A DNA stretch of 64,000 bases from positions 1,364,001 through 1,428,000 of the forward strand of contig BSYQ01000008.1 of NCBI GenBank assembly GCA_030272585.1. Direction: 5' to 3'. Below the pieces are notes generated by a model that had not been told where the DNA came from, made no database searches, and saw only the letters and a program-made list of their open reading frames with translations. Source of the stretch: Bryopsis sp. KO-2023. Its lineage: Eukaryota > Chlorophyta > Ulvophyceae > Bryopsidales > Bryopsidaceae. The translations under genes were made by a program, and so were the position numbers. This document shows positions 22,408 to 33,844 of the stretch, one piece after another (position 1 is the stretch's first letter; every line of letters begins with the position of its first letter).

Positions 22408-22722
22408 TCACATCGCTGGGAATATTGGCTCCATTGATTGATTGCGAAGTTGAGGCTGAAGATTTTTTTTGGGGGAGGGGGGGGGGAAGGGGGGAGAATT
22501 GCAGAATATATACCACATATATGTATACCATTGCAAGCAGAAGTGAGGGATGGACTCTTTTTTCAAGTTACTGTCTGTGTCTTGGCAAGCATTGTTGGAG
22601 GCTTGTCCAACACCGGATTGTGTGCTGCAAGCTCCAGTTCTAAATAATTGGTTGATGAAACATACCAACAGCAACAGCATCAGCAGAAGACCCTGTTTAA
22701 ATGAGATGGACTCCACTGCCAT
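22408..22722 (-). CDS. Possible first exon of a small secreted protein
   Basis: The frame starting at 22722 begins with a convincing signal peptide (MAVESISFKQGLLLMLLLLV), then a Cys/Ser/Thr-rich stretch (GACSTQSGVGQASNNACQDT). After that it runs into low-complexity, intron-like sequence. A donor-like GTAACT occurs just after that stretch. I could not find a downstream exon with matching phase, so only the N-terminal part is supported and the true end is unknown. It may be non-coding. Confidence 0.3.
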   Translation of the reverse strand: MAVESISFKQGLLLMLLLLVCFINQLFRTGACSTQSGVGQASNNACQDTDSNLKKESIPHFCLQWYTYMWYIFCNSPPFPPPSPKKNLQPQLRNQSMEPIFPAM

Positions 22723-22950
22723 TCATGCTAAGCGCTCAGCGTCACTACCAGCTCCCTCTTTTTTGGGGGGTGGGGTGTCAGAATCGTTTCTGTATAAATC
22801 GAGCTAGAATATGCTTTTTGAAACAATGCCCCAACACTCATCCATGCAAAAAGAAATAGACACGCCCGATTGGGGAACCTGGCTTTGAAAAAACACCAAA
22901 AAATAACCGGTCGACTCTTTCACGCTGCGTTGTTTTCCCTTTGGTTTGCT

Positions 22951-24969
22951 TCATGAGGTTTTCGGTTCGAATCCCAGCCTCTTGCTGATTTCAGCTTTCG
23001 CCATTTGGAAGGTCATGTCAAGGAAACTGGACCCATCTGTGACCAGTCTTTGGAGGTCGAACAAGTTCTGGCAACACCACATAATGTCGTGAAAAAAAGA
23101 AGCAAAAAGTTTAGCGGTAGTCACAAAACATGCATATATCTACATGAACACTTGAAATATCTGAATCAGCCCATAACACATTTCTCAGCAAAATCTTCAT
23201 CTTGCATGAAAATTTTGATATCAAAGTACAGTCTTTTTCAGAAAAAAATAATGAAACTGCATAAATACATATTTGTGTGTGTGCATGAAGGTTATTCTTC
23301 ACCATATGTAGTTTTTGTTTCTGGGGTGCCTGGCCCTTTCACAAGGGATTTCTATTCAGTTTACTATAAAGCGAAGATAAATTTAATATCTTAGGTGCAA
23401 CAGTGGAGAGTTTCTAGAACTGACTACATTGAGCTGGAATTTTTCCCAAGGGCTTGGGCTAAATCACCTCATTGTGGAGTGCCTTCGCTGGGCAAGTTTG
23501 CCTTAATTTTAAAATTTTATTCGTTCAATTAAAAATGACAACATGTGCACACCTTCACTCGAGCATCGATCATTTCCCAGGTGTCCCCGTATCCAGGCGA
23601 AAAGTCAGTCAACATGTGAATTTCGGCGGCTGCGTATATGCCACACAAGGCGGTGCGTTTCAAATACCAAGTCATGTCCATGGATCGATCTCCATTGATG
23701 TGCCACACTTCGTCGATGTATTCATGCAAAAGCTGGCCAGCCTTCGGAGTCCGGGAGGGGTTGGCTAATATTTTCATGGCTTGAGGCGTTCTTTCTGTTT
23801 ATGAGAAAACAAAACGAAAGCGATTTTTCTTTGTGGTGGAAGAAATTCAAAATTGTTATGATTCCATAGATAATGTCTGAAATGTTTGGGTTCATCTCTG
23901 CATTCACCACAGATGTTTTTTGGGGAGGGGGCAAAAAATATACCCTGTGCATATTCACACAAATATGAGAAAAAAAACATGAAAAACAACAACACGATGT
24001 AGGAGCATGCCAAAACAACATAACAAATAAGCACCTTTTTCTTTTTCAACTCGGCTTCGTTTTTTTTCCTCCCTTCTGTCTTTTGGTGAGAAGTTGGTTT
24101 TCTTACCGATGAATGGCACGTTCAATTCCAGTCTGACTCTGAGGGACCTCGACAACCGCTCCGCGAGGTTCAATTTTTTCATTTCAGTCGATTGCACCTC
24201 CAAAATTCGCAAAGCTTTGGCATTTGATTTCGAAATGAATCTCTGTGCTGACCGATCGCACCACACATCCAAAGCCAACCATCCATCACCGTTCTTTCAA
24301 CCAAAAAACCCTCCATGTCTTGCTCAGATAGAAATATCACCTTGCCAACTCATGAAAAGGTTGCCTCTCTGTACGTACATGCGGACATTAAAGAAAAGAA
24401 GAGGTGATACCCACCAGAATGAGGCTGGCTGGACCTTCCGAAACAATGCTGCTGGCAGCTCTCGATAAACCCATGTCTTTCGCTGCCAAATGGAGAGCCT
24501 CATGGGACCACCCCACAGATTTCTGGATTGAAGCCCAATGACTAATCAGTTTTTTAATGCATCAAATCAGCTGTGCATGTTTCAATGCATGGAGTGCAAC
24601 AGCAGAAAACTCAGCTTTTTTAAAATTTTACTTAGTTATCGTTATTTTTATTTTTTTTTGCCCGCTAGGTTTTTGCCAACGGCAGAGCACCCGGAGCCAT
24701 ACCACGTGCTCCAGGCCTCGTTCAATCAACGCCTCTTCCAGACTCGTCGAAGCCCCAGGAGATTCCTGCTTGGGTGCTCCGCTGGCGTTGGGTGCGAGGG
24801 CCTCTGAAGTAATACTCGAAGCTCTGCTCTGCGCTGGAACGCCGCCCGAGGGGATCCCCGACGCAGCACCATTCTCGGGGTGTCCACAGAGCACCAGGGA
24901 GGCGATCGCTTGCTTTCCGCATGCACTGCTGGATACCCTCGTCGCTAAACGGCGGGCGAGGCTCTGCAT
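22951..24969 (-). CDS. COQ9: COQ9, ubiquinone biosynthesis protein, mitochondrial, 306 aa
   Basis: Five exons: 24969-24703, 24522-24415, 24293-24107, 23794-23553 and 23067-22951. Phases are 0, 0, 1, 0 and the total is 307 codons with stop. The Arg/Ser-rich N-terminus (MQSLARRLATRVSSSACGKQ) is a likely mitochondrial presequence. Family features follow in order: LEEALIERGLEHVKSVGWSH, NLAERLSRSLRVRLELNVPF, the lipid-pocket helices DEVWHINGDRSMDMTWYLKR, then AAAEIHMLTDFSP. COQ9 binds isoprene lipids and helps COQ7 reach its substrate in the CoQ synthome at the inner membrane. Length and domain order are normal. It is divergent from EAF6 with 337 bp between the start codons. Confidence 0.92.
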
Positions 24970-25306
24970 GACGATTTTGGAGGCGAGATGCAGAAAAAGC
25001 CGTCAGACGAAGTGAACGTTTGGGAAGTTTGAAGATTCGTGGTGATTTACTCTATGTCTTCCCAGGGTTCATTATTGTCCGTCAAGGAGCGAAATTACTG
25101 AAAGACGGTGTCGTTGACAGCAACCCCGTCTCCCGAAAACCCGAAAAAGAAAAATAGAAAACCTTCTCCCAGCGTCCGGACACGCAGCGTATCGCGTAGA
25201 GATCGTCTCGCCTTGATTTTTAGGAAACTCGGGAGGTTGTCGCTTGCACGCCTGAGCGCTTTCGCGACGGTCGCTGTCTGAATCCGAATTCACTTGGACG
25301 GAGGAG
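24970..25306. promoter_or_regulatory. Shared upstream region of COQ9 and EAF6
   Basis: 337 bp separate two divergent start codons, so it must hold both promoters and 5' leaders. No TATA box stands out. Confidence 0.5.
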
Positions 25307-25795
25307 GTGGTGGGGGTGATGGGCAGGAAAGGAAAACGTACAACGAAGAGAGGCAGCGGAGGCTCGAACACCACTCGGGGGTCGGGCAGGCGGTTGGGTC
25401 GACCCCCCAACAGGCATTCCACCCCAGCGACGCAACCGTCGAAACAGTCTCCCCCCGGTTCGAACCCCGACTCCACCCCGCAAAGCGCGCAGCAGAATTC
25501 CCAGCTGAGGACGGATGCGAAGCTGTCGCCGGAGGATAAGGTCGTGCAATTGCTCGAACAAGAGCGGGAAGCGGCCCAGCAGCTGGAGATCCTGGAACAG
25601 CGTATATACGCATACGAAGAGTCGTATTTGAGTTCGAGCGTGAGGGGGAATGCCGTGAGGGGTTACGCGAACTGGTTGGGCACCGGACAACCGACGCCTG
25701 TGGGTTTGAGGGAAGAAGATAGAATTTTCTCAGGGTCGTCAATAACTGGGAATAGGCATGTTCATGGGGGGGTGTCGGGGATTGCGGAGGCCTAG
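25307..25795 (+). CDS. EAF6: EAF6-like subunit of NuA4/MYST histone acetyltransferase complexes, 162 aa
   Basis: Single exon. Residues about 1-85 are basic and low complexity (Arg, Gly, Pro, Ser, Gln). Residues about 87-145 carry the EAF6/MEAF6 signature: a coiled-coil LLEQEREAAQQLEILEQRIY, then AYEESYLSSS, GNAVRGYANWL, and the closing REEDRIFSGSSITGN. EAF6 is a small structural subunit that stabilises nuclear acetyltransferase modules on chromatin. The start could be the Met at 25307 or the one at 25319; both keep the domain. The family usually has 110-200 residues, so length fits. Confidence 0.88.
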   Translation: MVGVMGRKGKRTTKRGSGGSNTTRGSGRRLGRPPNRHSTPATQPSKQSPPGSNPDSTPQSAQQNSQLRTDAKLSPEDKVVQLLEQEREAAQQLEILEQRIYAYEESYLSSSVRGNAVRGYANWLGTGQPTPVGLREEDRIFSGSSITGNRHVHGGVSGIAEA

Positions 25796-26375
25796 GCAGC
25801 CCGTTTTTCGATTTCGTTGGGTGGTAAGGAGGGACACTTTTGGGGTTCGTTTCGAGCGATGGCGCGATATTTATATGACTGTTCGATCGCAGTGATAATC
25901 TAAGGGGAAAAAAATTCAAAGAAACTCAAGCACAAATGGGGGGAGGCTTGCATCTCATTCGTGGGTTAATCTGGGCTGGCCGTTTTTTGTTTTTTTTGGG
26001 GGGGTGTTAAAGCACACCATTAGAGCAACAGTTGTTTTTTTCTTCTCCAGTTGTTTTTTTTACACCAAAAATTGTGTTAGTTTTTGCAAAGAAGTTTTGG
26101 GAGGAGGGGGATGGGGAAAAAAAAAAGAAACGAGAGGGTCGGTGAATCAGCTTCGACTCGATTCTGTATTTTGACAATTTATTTTTTCAAATCATGAGTT
26201 GACCATTTGTCGAATTTCATTCCAAGGAGTGAATCAGGACGAGATTTCGGTGCTTTCTTTTCTCTTATTTTTGAAGGGGGGTTTGGGGGGTGGATTTTTT
26301 TCCCCCGTTTTTCGAGGTCGATCCAGAATCGGCGCTGGTGTTCGCGAGTGTTTCGTTTTCTCGGAGGTTTTTGGG
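25796..26375. other. Intergenic between EAF6 and the CTD-phosphatase gene
   Basis: AT-rich, with long T, G and A runs (25980-26130). The last 200 bases should contain the promoter of the next gene. No coding region seen. Confidence 0.5.
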
Positions 26376-28203
26376 ATGAGTGCGGTCGTGAGTAGCCACA
26401 GCGACACCTCGGGCTATTCCAGCGCCGAGTCGTTAATATCCATCAAGGACGAGGATTTCGAAGGTTTGCTGGACAGTTTTTCATCCGCTTCGCAACGAAG
26501 CGATGGAGGCGACGAGCGCCAGGAAGGCAATTCGTCGTCGTCGGTGTCTGCTGATGAAGCCGGCGGTGTTGGGGATTTCAGCTTCGAGGCGTTGTTGGAC
26601 GCTGATGAGGGGCGCGCGGAGTTTGGAGCGGTGAAGGCCGACGAGGGTGGGGTTTCCACTGGAGAGGTTTTTCTTTTTCTATTTTTTTTCCCGTAGTGGC
26701 TTTTGCCCATGTGGGTGTTTTATTGAAAGGGAAAGGAGTTCTTAGCTGCGCAACCTTCAACCTTCGGTTGTGGTTGTGGACGAAGGTTTGAGCTCGGTGG
26801 AAGACTGCGGTCGAGGGGAGAGTCCCGCAGGGGAGGCGTCCAGGAAAAGGAAAAGCGATGAATTCGGGACTGCCAGTAATGTTGCGCTAGCTACGGACAC
26901 CAAAAAAATACGGTGTTCTGCGCCGGACGAGGTCGAAGGGGTGGAATGCGTCGCAGACTCGGTGCGAGTCAACGAGGGCGACCAGAAGACGTCAAAGAAA
27001 CATCCTTTGGCGGAGAGCGAGCGCGATGGAGACGACGAGGTCAAACGGCGAAAGGCGTCCAAACTCGAGGGCTCCAGCACCTCGTGTCCGCCGCATCCCG
27101 GTTACATGTACGGGCTGTGCGTTCGTTGCGGTGCCGAAAAGGGCGAGGATGGGGAAGACGCAGTGCCCTTGTCGTACGTGCACCGGGGGCTTGAATTCTC
27201 GAAGGAAGAGGCGGAGCGGGTGGCGGAGCAGCATGCGACAAGTTTGGTTAACCAAGGGAGACTGAATTTGGTTCTCGACCTCGACTTGACGCTTTTGAAC
27301 ACGTGCGGGATTATGATGGTGTCGGACGAGCACCGGGAGTTGTGCGATTCGTGGCTGAAAAAAGAATCGACAAAGAATCGACGCCAGTCTCTTTTCTGTT
27401 TGCCCCACGCGGGAATCTACACGAAACTGAGGCCATTTGTTTTCGAGTTTCTGGACAAGCTGAAGGACAAATTCCATCTGCACATTTACACGATGGGGGA
27501 GCGACCCTACGCTCTGGACATGGCGAAGCTCCTGGACCCTTCAGGCAAACTGTTCGATAACCGAATCGTGTCCAGGGACGACAGCGCAAAGGACTCCGTG
27601 AAGAATTTGGATGTGGTTCTGGGGAGCTGCGAATCGACGTTGATTGTGGACGACACGGAGGCAGTCTGGCCGAAACATAGGGAAAACTTGCTGAAAATCG
27701 AGAGGTACCTTTTCTTCTCCTCCACCGCGCGAATGTACGGCAAGAGCTCGGGGTTGATCGAGACTGGGAGCGACGAGTGTCCAGAAGGGGGTCAATTGGA
27801 GGTGCTTCTGAAGGTATTGCTGGCGGTGCACGAGAAGCACTTTCCGAATGATGAGGGGAACAGCTCCAGCTCGCAGCCCCTGGTCAAGGATGTGAGGGGG
27901 GCTTTGAAGCAAGTCAGAAGGGGCATTTTGAAGGATGTGAATGTGGTGTTCAGCGGGGTGATTCCGATGGACCATCGAGCACCCAACACCACCAAGATTT
28001 GGAGGCTGGCGGAGGAAATGGGGGCTACGATCAGTCAGAAAGTCACCAGGGAGGTGACGCATGTGGTTACAGCCAGGGGGACGACCGAAAAGGCGCTGGA
28101 GGGCAAAGCGCTGGGCTGCTGCATGGTTGCACCCAGTTGGCTGGAGCATTGCGCCGTGGTTTGGGAAAAGGTGGACCCTGCGGAGCATCCCGTTCGAAAG
28201 TAG
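26376..28203 (+). CDS. FCP1/CPL-type RNA polymerase II CTD phosphatase with BRCT domain, ~582 aa
   Basis: Two exons, 26376-26666 and 26746-28203, joined in phase 0 (intron 79 bp; the donor GTTTTT is unusual but the acceptor TTCTTAG is good). The acidic, Ser-rich N-terminus (~1-235) precedes an FCP1 homology domain. LVLDLDLTLLNT at ~273-284 carries the DxDxT catalytic aspartates of HAD-type phosphatases. The Lys/Arg-rich LRPFVFEFLDKL and LIVDDTEAVWPKH follow, the latter with the metal-binding Asp pair. A BRCT domain ends the protein (~490-575; MVAPSWLEHC). Such enzymes dephosphorylate the polymerase CTD in the nucleus. Domain order matches plant CPL3/CPL4 and FCP1. An internal alternative start at 26770 would drop the acidic region. 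Confidence 0.85.
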
Positions 28204-28994
28204 TGAGATCGATGTGTTGCGAGGCTGAGTCGGTCGAGAGAGGTCTTTTTAGAAAAGGAGGGAAGATTTGGGCTGTTCACAGGGGTGGCCTTTGGGGGAT
28301 TCTTCTTTGAACCCGAAATTAATCCACTGAATGAGTGGAAAAGACGAGGGGCGATTTGGGAGGCCCCAGTAGAATTGGCGTTCGATAAGAGGTGACAGGG
28401 GAGAATTGCTTCCAACTTCGCTTTCAGGGGTTGGGGTAGTGCGTCGCTTCGCTGCAGAACTTTTTTTTTCATTAAATGAGCAAAGAAGCAAGGAAATCAA
28501 GTGTGAGGGGGGTTTACGGTAGGTAACGGATTCTGGTATTTTTTTGTTGGGGGGGCGTGTTGGGAAATGATAGATGGTCTTTTTTCGTTGATAGCTTGTC
28601 TCTGGGCGGTGTTCGAGGAAAGTGGACCTGTGCTCTTTTTTTTGGGGGGGGTAGAAGTGGGGGCATTGTAATCGTTTTTTTTCTGCTTCTTGTGCTGCTG
28701 CTTGAGTTGGTGTTGGGTTTTGGAATCGCTGTGAACAATCCCGACACGAGGGATTTATGCACTCTTCGCTCAATTGAGATAGAATTTTTTTTTCCCTTTG
28801 CTGAGAAAGACCGTCCACCACTCCCCCAAAAAACAAGAAAGAAAAAAAATTCGTCCTTGAGCAAATGGATGATGACTCATTTCACACCACTTTGAGAAAC
28901 TCAGAAGCTTCGGCTCGTTTCCGGATTCTGGATTTTGCTTCGCCCGTGTCGATATTTGTTTTCTTTGGGGTGCGGTTTTCTCGCGAAAGGAAAG
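28204..28994. other. 3' region of the CTD-phosphatase gene and promoter side of SGT1
   Basis: No coding region. Contains several G-runs and T-runs (28540-28660). The last 100 bases are the likely SGT1 leader. Confidence 0.5.
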
Positions 28995-31900
28995 ATGGAA
29001 AAGGTCAACCAAGGAAACAGTTCGTTTGTCGACGAAGAGTACGAAGACGCTGTTGCTCATTACACAAAGGTTGGTCTCTACACCGGATGCACCAATCCCT
29101 CGCCATCTCTCTCTGTGTTGGAATTTTTCCCAGTTCGACCGCTCAACGAGTTTATTTTTTCTTCCATCTTTTCGAGCTTTTTGTATCAATCCTGTTCATG
29201 CTACCCTTCCTCGCCTACATTTCTAAAATATTGGACCTCCTGGGAAGACGTCCATATCTGGTCGTGTTCGAAACTGCAATTCTCGAAGGGTTGCCGAGGA
29301 GAGAGGGGCTTCGCGCATGTGTGTGTATTGTTGAATTCGTGATTTCGATTGAGGAGGTTTGGGTGCATGGCGGTTTTCGTGTGGAGGTAGGCACTCGAGA
29401 CGCTTTCGGGGAACGCGGACGTCTATGCGCGTCGCGCCCAAGCGCACCTTCAGCTCGACAACCACCTCGACGCGGCGGAAGACGCCGGGAAAGCCATCGA
29501 ACTCGACCCGACGCTCGCCAAAGCCTATCTACGAAAAGGGTGAGCACTGTTGGTTGGCTTGCTGGGAAAATTGAGACGACATTTTGTGATGGGTGACGAA
29601 CACGAAATGTAGGGGATTGTTCTTGGGACCACCCCTGCAGGTGAACTCGCAGGGATCCCAATATGGGGATGGGGATTCTCTTTACTTTCAAAACAGTAGA
29701 GTTTCTGTAGCCCAGCAGATTCTGGGGTTAATAGTTATGAAGTTTTTTTGGGGTGTTTGGGATGTTTGCAGGGTTGCATGCTTCCATTTAGATGAGTTCG
29801 AAACGGCGAGGTCTTATTTCACGCGAGGTGCTGCTTTGGAGCCCAAGAAATCGATTTTCAAAACATGGGCAAGGAAATGTGATGCTGAAATTGCAGGTGA
29901 GCAATTTCCAGTCAATTTTCCTAAATCGTATTTTTCCAAGAATGGTTAACCAGAGGGGGGGGGAGGAACAGGGCCCAGGCCATAACCTCGTATGAAGGGT
30001 AAAGAAAAAAACAACAAAAGAAGCAAATTTCATGTGGTGCAGATGAAATGTCTGATGATGATGAAATTCTGGAGGCTGAGGCTGAAACTAAACCTTCACC
30101 CCCTCCAGTCACGACTCCACCTACTGCATCTCCACCAAAAGAACAAGAAAAGCCATCCCCCTCTCCCAAACCAGAGGCACCTACATCCTCAGATCAGCCC
30201 ATTGCCAGTGCAGTGCCTCCCCGCCACGATGGAAAATACAGGTGAATAAAAAATGAAACAGAGAGCCAGCTGACCTGGGCAGTTGAAATATGTAGACCAC
30301 TGAACAGCAGCTTGCTTTTTTTAAAAAAAAGGGAAGATGATTATCACCTTTCGCTGTGTCACCTTCCATTTTCATTATCTCACTCTTTTTTTGCCACGAA
30401 GGAAAGTGTGAGGGTTTGGGTCGATAATTGATTCAACCCCCTTCTCCTTGTACAGCTGAGATTCTCAGAACAGAAAAACAAATCGTTGTATTTTTTAAAA
30501 ATTATTTTCCAAAAGTGCTCTGCAAACTTAGTTTAAAAAAAATGTTCTTTGTGTTAAATGAAATATTTGTGCATCAGGCATCAGTGGTACGAGAATCAGA
30601 CCCACGTCTACATTCAAGTTTTTGCCAAAAAAATGACTGATGAGAGGGTCGAGGTTTCAATGGGGGACGAAACCTGCATTGTCAAAACGAAATCCGAACA
30701 AGGGGACCAAGACTACGAACTCAACCTCGATCTCAAATCACAGGTGAGTCTGTCGATTTACTGTTTTAAAATTCTATTCGATTGATATATTTATATATTT
30801 GATTAAAAGCTACATTTTTTGTACATGATTTTAATGTAATTTCCAAGAAAAAAAAAAAAAAATGAAAAAGGAAGAAAATATCCTCTAGGCAGAAATGACA
30901 GAAAAATATATCTGGAGCTTTAGATACTCAAAACATTCGTCCAATGGGGTATATTATACGTGGGTTCTTTTCAAGCCAAGGAACGAGAATTGAGAATTGA
31001 AAAAAAGGAAAGTTGTTTTCGGGAGGGGTGAGGTTTTTGTAATTTTAGCATGCCATTTTCAAATGTGCAGATCGTTCCTGCTGAGAGTCGATATGAAGTG
31101 ATGAGCACCAAGATTGAGGTCAAATTGAAGAAGGCAAACGGCCGGACTTGGGTAAGAGAGCTTTCCTTTCTTTTAAAATTTTTTTTGAATATAGTTTTTC
31201 TTTGTTTTTTTTAAATACATATTTTTTCTTAATTGGAAAAAAAAATTCGAAATGCCATTCTGGGATCCGCTTGCAAAATTTGGATGTCAGCGTTTGGTCG
31301 AGTGGTTGGTAATTTGAGAGTGTGGATTTCACCTCTGTTGGAAAAAAAAGCATCAGTCAATGATTATTTTTGTGTTGGGGGTTGGGAAGGCTTCCCTTGA
31401 AAAAGACGAGATCGCTCCAAAGGCCGATTCTGAGAAACCGGCGGCCTATCCATCGTCTTACAAAAAGAAAGTCATTGACTGGAACAAATTGGAGCAAGAT
31501 GTAAAGGTAATATCATCGTGAAGCGAAACGATTTCGAACGAACCATCTGAAGCTTTCACTCAACGCTGAAAATAAAAGAATATTAAAAAAATGAATAAAT
31601 AAGAATAGAGAGTGATAAATGGGCGATGCCCAAGGTTTCAGTTTTTGGATCGTGTTTCTGGAACACTCTTCAAATTTTTTGTGGTTTTTAGATTTTTTTT
31701 CCTAAATGCTTGCCATTTTTGGTCATTACTTTTTGTAATAGAAACTTGACTTTCTATTGGATTTTATTTTGTATTAATATTTTTTCCTTTGTTCCGATAA
31801 CTCAGTCGGAGGAGGAAAACGACAAGCTGGAAGGAGATGCTGCTGTTCAAAAGCTCTTCAGACAAATTTATGCGGGGGCTGATGAAGACACCCGAAGGGC

Positions 31901-32312
31901 CATGAACAAGTCATTTGTGGTCAGCCTACCCACCATTATTCAATGAAAATAAAAGATGGATTTTTTGAGAAAATCAGTTTTCTTTTTTTGTTCCTTTCTT
32001 TTATAGAGAATATTCACATTAGCCCCCACCCACCCACCTGTTCTTTTTCCGAATGCATGAAATCGGGGCCGAAATCCTCATGACAGACATGGACTCCAAT
32101 ACCATCAACGCATTCAATTAAAAATGTTCTAATAATAATATTCCTGGCGCTGGCTTCGCTGCTATTTCTTTTCGGTAACGCTTTTTTTTTTCATTCCGTT
32201 TCTGTTTTTCCAGGAATCCAACGGAACGGTTCTTTCGACCAACTGGTCAGAAGTGGGGAGCAAGGAAGTCGAATGCACTCCTCCGTCCGGGATGGAACCC
32301 AAAAAGATGTAG
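28995..32312 (+). CDS. SGT1: SGT1, HSP90 co-chaperone and ubiquitin-ligase adaptor, 374 aa
   Basis: Nine exons: 28995-29069, 29391-29539, 29772-29896, 30043-30241, 30578-30743, 31071-31151, 31390-31506, 31806-31919 and 32214-32312 (375 codons with stop; phases 0,2,1,2,0,0,0,0). Residues 1-116 form three TPR-like helical pairs ([38 protein letters not shown]). 117-180 is an acidic/Pro-rich linker. ~181-265 is the CS (p23-like) domain that binds HSP90 ([18 protein letters not shown]). ~288-374 is the SGS domain ([37 protein letters not shown]). The TPR-CS-SGS order and length match plant and fungal SGT1, which acts in SCF assembly, kinetochores and immune-receptor folding. Confidence 0.93.
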
Positions 32313-33844
32313 CAAATTGCATAAGAGGGAAAAATGACCTCCTCTTCAAACCACATCTCCAGAAGGGGTGGTCCCAGCTGGTCCAAGAACCATCGTTTTT
32401 TGCATGTGTGTGTGTTTTGCTTCTTTTGGGGAAAAGGGGGGTAGGGTAAGCTAGCACCTTAGATCCATGAGTGATGTTCCATGTTCGAAATGTGTTCAGC
32501 GAGGGACCACGTCCAGTAATTAAAAAAAGTTTGACAGATTCTGTGGGAGGGGGGGATTTTATGGTTTTGTATTGTTTGTGGTTATGGTGGTTTGGGTTGC
32601 CTTTTCAGGCACAAAAAAAAGGGGGTTCGCGGCACGGACAATTCCTGCTTAGTTTCAGAGATGTTTTCAGGTGTAATGACTATGGTAGAATTTGATCTCC
32701 TTGGAAGGGGTGAACATGCATCCACGGATTGAATGGAATTGAAATCGAGATCTTTTAAAACTCATCTCCATCTGCCTTGCTTGGTTTCTTGAACCGCCGC
32801 CGCCATTACCACGACCCCAGTATCGTTTTCAAACTCGCACTTTCAACATCCAGGAAATCGCCCTGTCCCATCTCAGCAAAGACGTCTTTCTTTCAAGTAC
32901 AAGAAAGACGTCACATTTCCGGCGGCATCGTCGCACCGCGTTTGCACGTCGGAGTGCCACAAACGCTTTCAGCGCACGTGACTACACCCCTGTTTTGTGT
33001 GTTTTGATCATTACTCAACCCCCTTTCTCCCCGTTTAGGGCGCTGCTACCATTCCGACCCCAAATATGGCTGGCTTCGCGGTGGGGTTCTCGTCGAATTT
33101 CAAACACGCCGGCTCAATTTCTGGAGCGCGTGTACTTCAGGCAGAAATTGAAAAGCGATTTTCACACTTAGTGGTCAACGTAACAGGAGTATTCGTAACA
33201 GAACATGAAATAAAGGACAGCTGTGGTGTCAGACGCGTATGGATCGCAGCGGCGAGTGTGTGTGGGACGGCGAGTAGTTGGCAAGGTCGAGAAGAGGAAC
33301 CCCTTAGCGAGAAAACTGGTGGTCGTATCCAAAAGCGAGTTGAACTGCGCGTTGCAGTGCAGAGAGGTGGAAAGGAGGGTGCTCCAAGCACAGCTGTGGA
33401 AGAAAGGAGGCATACGCCAAGAACCTGTTGAGATCCTGTTGGGGTCGTGGTAAGTGAAACAAAGGCCACAAGGATCCCACTTCGTCGGATCCCCGAGCTG
33501 CGGTATGCCTCGCGTTCTGGATCATATCTCGAGGCTCTACCGTGTTGGATTGTCGCTTCGGGGAATCCCAGTACAGGACCCTTAGAAAGCCGATCCGGTC
33601 TGTGGAGGCGCTTCTCGTTGGCGCGTTTAGTAGTGTTCTTCTTAGTGGAGTACTGCCTATGTTTTGCTGTTGTGTGGCGCCGCTTGCGTCCATTCCACCC
33701 CTTCGAAACCTGACCGCGTTTTCCTATCTTTCAAAGAAGGATGTTCTTCGTTGCTTTTTCGCACCCCCCCTCAGCTGTGACGGTTTTTTTCACAGGTGTG
33801 CGTTTCTTTGGTTCAAGAAGAGGAGGTCCGTTTACTGCATATCG
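32313..33844. other. Intergenic, ~1.5 kb, with a strong hairpin and a G+C-richer block
   Basis: 32881-32912 is a perfect 12-bp inverted repeat with 8-base loop. 33060-33720 is less AT-rich than its surroundings and has long frames on both strands, none with recognisable domains. It may be promoter/5' leader of the next gene, or an unrecognised element. Confidence 0.45.
32881..32912. repeat. Perfect hairpin, 12-bp stem
   Basis: GACGTCTTTCTT, an 8-base loop, then AAGAAAGACGTC. Each arm carries GACGTC, a CRE-like palindrome. Confidence 0.55.

Noticed and set aside
22955-22985. B-box-like GGTTCGAATCCC suggesting a tRNA
   Set aside because: It is the coding sequence of the last COQ9 exon and no acceptor stem or A-box fits.
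28865-29596. 243-residue plus-strand frame
   Set aside because: Spans SGT1 exons and introns in the wrong frame; the TPR-matching frame is different.
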